Assembly: GCA_023653785.1 (NCBI GenBank) | Contig: JAMKCH010035268.1 | Location: 1 to 64,000, forward strand | Source of the DNA: Ophioderma brevispina | Lineage: Eukaryota; Echinodermata; Ophiuroidea; Amphilepidida; Ophiodermatidae | Direction of reading: 5' to 3' | DNA: 64,000 bases | Shown here: positions 60,703 to 64,000 of the stretch, piece after piece | How the letters are laid out: each line of letters starts with the position of its first letter | Numbering within the stretch: position 1 is the stretch's first letter | Notes under the pieces: model-generated | The model's input: the letters and a program-made list of their open reading frames with translations, nothing else | Databases searched by the model: none | What the model was told of the DNA's origin: nothing | Translations under genes and position numbers: made by a program

Positions 60703-61031
60703 CTCGACCCATACCAACTCGCCAAATACCAACTCGTCCATAGCAAATCGCCCCATATCAATTCTTCCCAGTATTGACTCGCCCCATTTTGACTTGCCCA
60801 TATTAACTCGCTCCATAACAACTCGCCCATTATTAATTTGCCAATAGCAACTCTTCCAATATAATTTAGCCCGATACCAACTAAACCAAGTATTACCTCG
60901 CCCATTACCAAACCACCTCGTATCAAATCGTCACATGCTCACTTCAATCGCTCTATTATTAACTCGCCAAGATCAAATCGCCGAATTTTAACTCCCTATT
61001 TCAACTCGGCCGATACCAACTTGCCCAATTA
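60703..61031. repeat. 15-bp minisatellite (AACTCGCCCATATTA type), part 1
   Basis: About 22 diverged units of 14-15 bp. The minus strand is open for 75 codons and therefore reads as five-residue repeats ('GELIW', 'GELLW', 'SELIW'). It is cut off by MITE family I at 61036 and resumes at about 62190. Confidence 0.85.
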
Positions 61032-61035
61032 TTAA

Positions 61036-61815
61036 TACTTAAGGACCAAGGGGGTGTCCTATGGACCCCAAAAATTGGTTTTCACGCTGGCCGCTTTACG
61101 CGTGGGATGGTTGCGCAGGAACATTGTTTGTAATTGTCTGCCTTTTAAATGCGCTTTTCTTTCATACCAAAATAATTAAAATCGACCAAGCCATTAATGA
61201 GTTAATTAGTGGGGTCCCGTGGACCCCCCTGGGCACTAATGGAAGTCATCTGAGAATATTTTTTAAATCAAAGAACCAAAGCAATTTTTTGGCTGATATA
61301 AGTTCACACATACATGTAAGTAAACAATTACTAGTAACATGAAAAAATAATTAACCCTTGATGTGCTGAAAACGAACAATTTCATCATGGACATTGCTAA
61401 ACCGTTACTGTACAAACTCTATGGGAAAATGACGTGTATTTTGCAACACCCGCAAACAATACAGGATTCCCTAAAACTGCTGGTTTTATGTTAAATATAT
61501 GTAATTTGGGTATTCTGGAATAGATATCAACATAAAATAAGTTTTCAAAATGTTTGATGTAAGCGCAAGGCTCATTTGAATTTTCCGTCTTTTTGCCCAA
61601 TTGCCGCGTGTTTTTAAAACAATGTTTTGCCCCTAATTTCCAGCCGAAATAACAATTTTTTATTGCTGATTTGCGGTTTTCATATAACCCTTCACATGTG
61701 GTATAAATTTCGTGCAAAAATTCCCTCGGGAAAGTGGTTTCCTTAGGGAGGGTTCCATGGACCCCCCCCCCCCTTGGGCACCAACGGGGGGGAAAACCCC
61801 TTGGTCACTTAAGGG
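61036..61815. mobile_element. MITE family I, copy 3
   Basis: Inverted ends 'ACTTAAGGACCAAGGGGG' and the reverse complement of 'CTTAAGTGACCAAGGGG', with TTAA at 61032-61035 on the left. About 780 bp. The interior aligns with copies 1 and 2, including the hairpin 'GGGGTCCcGTGGACCCC' near 61213. It lies within a minisatellite. Confidence 0.8.
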
Positions 61816-62190
61816 CTGACTCAGAGATTTGGAAATATAATTATTTTGAGTAGAAATTAAAAATAGTCATCCAGATCTAAAGATAGCCACCTAAAATGTC
61901 CAATTCCAAAGTTAGAGATGAATCGGATTTTCCGTTTTCATGCAGTAAACATTTATGCACAGTATAAAAGTGCCGGCCATAAGACACCGTGTATAACAAA
62001 ATTTCCGGATTTGGAATTTTATAACAAAGTTGTGATTTTCTATATGAAAAACTTCAATTTGAGCTTTGTTATTTTACACAATGATAAGTATATGGACAAG
62101 CATTATGTAAATGCAAAAAACACGATTTGTTTGAAAATTGAGTACGCCCTCATAGGGAAATCTCTGAGTGAGCCTTTAAGTTTTAACACG
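61816..62190. other. No supported gene
   Basis: A 168-codon frame (61918-62424) covers this stretch, but its second half is the minisatellite and its first half shows no family resemblance. Not called as a gene. Confidence 0.4.
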
Positions 62191-62340
62191 CCCATATGGA
62201 ATCGGCTCTTATCAATTCGCCTTAATAACTTCCCCATTTTAACTGGCCAATCATTAACTCCCCACATATTATCTCACCCTATATCACTTGGCCCCAATAT
62301 TACTTCGCTACCTTCATTCAGCCCACTCTATAATTTCAAA
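62190..62340. repeat. 15-bp minisatellite, part 2
   Basis: Continuation of the array at 60703, with phrases such as 'tatcaattcgcc', 'ttaactggcca' and 'tatcacttggcccca'. A trace also appears near 63485-63510. Confidence 0.7.
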
Positions 62341-62454
62341 TACATCAAATATCTTCGAAGACGATACAACTTCAGCAACTCACTTTGTTACGAAATTGTT
62401 ACAAAGTATGTTAAGCTACTCTAGTGGAGGAGCTAGGACCCAGGTCAAACATCA

Positions 62455-63336
62455 TCGTTTACCCCTCACTACAGAAAAGTTTTGATACCTTTGGTAGTTA
62501 GTATGGACCCTCTATATCAACGCTAGGTAGGTAGTACTCTCAAATTATGGTGTCGCTTTTTCAATAGGGGCCAATTTAAGTTTACACAGGGGTCAAACTT
62601 TTAAAATGCTCCAATCTGTGAAATGTTATGCCATATTGTCCGTCTAATCATGAGGATTCCAAAAATGTATAGTTTGTACAATCTATGACCAATGGTTTTG
62701 GGGTTATAGGGTAAAAATGGCTAAATGGTAAAAAAGGTCAATTTTTATTTGTACAGGGGTCAAAATCGGAAGTTGCTCCAATTTTGTTGAAAATGATAGA
62801 AGTTGTTCATCTAGCTTAATGAGTGAAAATAAGGAATAGTTTGTACCATCTGCAATGCATAGTTACCATGTTATGGGACAAAATAGGTCATAGGTCAACA
62901 TACCCAATTGGTGTTGACCTTCTTTGATCCTTATCTCCGTAAGTAAGCATTTAACATAATACAAACTATACCTTTTAGGAGTCCTCAGGCAATAACTTGC
63001 AAGTATTTAAAAAAGAAATAAGATTAACTTTTAATGTTGACCCCTGTACAAATCGAGATTGACCTTTTTTACCATTTTACCTTATAACTCCAAAACCAAT
63101 GGTCGTAGGTGGTACAAACTATACATTTTGGAATCCTTATGATTAGATGGACAATATGGCGTATATTTAAATATGATTGGGGCATTTTAAAAGTTTGACC
63201 CCTGTGTAAACTTAAATTGGCCCCTATTGAAAAAGTGATACCACAATTTGAGAGTACTACCTACCTAGCATTGATGTAGAGGGTCCATACTAACTACCAA
63301 AGGTGTCAAACCTTTTCTGTAGTGGGAGGTAAACGA
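62455..63336. repeat. 0.88-kb near-complete palindrome (foldback element)
   Basis: The left start 'cgtttacccctcactacaga' pairs with the right end 'tctgtagtgggaggtaaacg'. The pairing runs through 'ggtagttagtatggaccctc', 'gtaggtagtactctcaaatt', 'ggggtcaaacttttaaaatg' and 'ccaatggttttgg' to a centre near 62910 ('ggtcaaca...tgttgacc'). Arms of about 430 bp leave almost no loop. A transcript would fold into one long hairpin. There is no open frame of note. Confidence 0.85.
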
Positions 63337-63339
63337 ACT

Positions 63340-64000
63340 CCTTAAATAAGGCCCCTATGATATTCTGCTCCTCCTCTACTACTACTACTACTTCTGCTTT
63401 ATGGGGTAGTACAAGACAACACACTGTAAATGAATCTTGATAAACCTTATGATTTAAGATTACGTCCGACAGACAAGCTTCAACTCAACTCATATCAACT
63501 CGGCCTACCACTTAACACTTACAAATACTTTAAATATCTACGATACTCTGCCCTATGCTCTGCCCTATGGCATAGAGCGCTCTTCTTCAAAAGATAGTCT
63601 AACCATGAATTGTGTTGCAACATACCTAGTATGGCGTCAGAATGACGTCATCAAATCCGCGAGTCGGCGAAATTGCCATTTTCCACAGAAAATAGGCGAC
63701 AATCCAATTTTGCGCTAAAAAGTTAGGAATATCGAATTTTCATGCGGATTTTAGCTCTTAATGATGGCAAATGACTAGTTTTATATAAATATAGAGTTTT
63801 AGAGCCATACCGTGAGTCATATTTTCAAAAATGCACCATAAAATATCCTATTACCCTTACCCTTCCACTTTGACGGCATACCCTAACCCAGGTGAAGGTG
63901 CTACCTTTACATTTTTTCGCTAAAATGTCCAGAAAGGATGAAAGAATGACTACCTAGAAGCTTTTACGTGAGCTTTTGGCATTTTACCGGAGCAAAGTTC
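63340..64000. other. No supported gene
   Basis: AT-rich, with a short 'tactactactacttctgc' microsatellite near 63375. The window ends without an identifiable exon. Confidence 0.4.

Noticed and set aside
61918..62424. 168-codon plus-strand frame, one of the longest in the window
   Set aside because: The second half is translated minisatellite and the first half shows no motif or splice context.

Overview
The window looks like nuclear DNA from an invertebrate animal. The only host-type gene is a multi-exon cytochrome P450 of the CYP2 clan with spliceosomal introns. The rest is AT-rich intergenic or intronic DNA packed with decayed LINEs, tRNA-derived SINEs, DNA transposons, foldback elements, minisatellites and long homopolymers. 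The P450 sequence and the mix of repeats suggest a marine invertebrate deuterostome such as an echinoderm, but this is inferred without a database search. No bacterial or organellar genes, CRISPR arrays or rRNA genes were seen.

Layout. 0-5 kb: a 160-bp tandem repeat, then a 1.75-kb tandem duplication carrying two copies of a TTAA-flanked MITE. 5-6 kb: a LINE reverse-transcriptase remnant. 6-15 kb: gene-free, with two kinds of minisatellite, three MITE insertions and an AT microsatellite. 16-25 kb: a mariner-like transposase tail, a SINE head, and two LINE remnants. 26.6-43.1 kb: a broken P450 gene copy on the minus strand. Its last two exons look intact and its first two are wrecked. Its introns are swollen by a mariner-like element, a 167-bp tandem array, MITEs and a 4.8-kb foldback element. 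43.5-47 kb: two adjacent foldback elements and an L1-type LINE fragment. 47.97-53.42 kb: the intact P450 gene on the minus strand, four exons, 510 codons. 54.65-59.63 kb: a GC-rich island with about 20 copies of a short motif, direct and inverted repeats, a strong-looking core promoter and a piggyBac-type transposase broken by frameshifts. 60-64 kb: a 129-bp duplication, a 15-bp minisatellite split by a MITE, and an 880-bp near-complete palindrome.

The two P450 loci are tandem paralogues. They share exon phases, splice sites, 3' flanks and parts of intron 1. The intact copy therefore dates several insertions in the broken copy, including one TTAA insertion whose empty site survives in the intact gene. 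Several paralogous segments differ mostly by single-base indels, so some apparent gene breakage may come from unpolished long-read assembly rather than biology.
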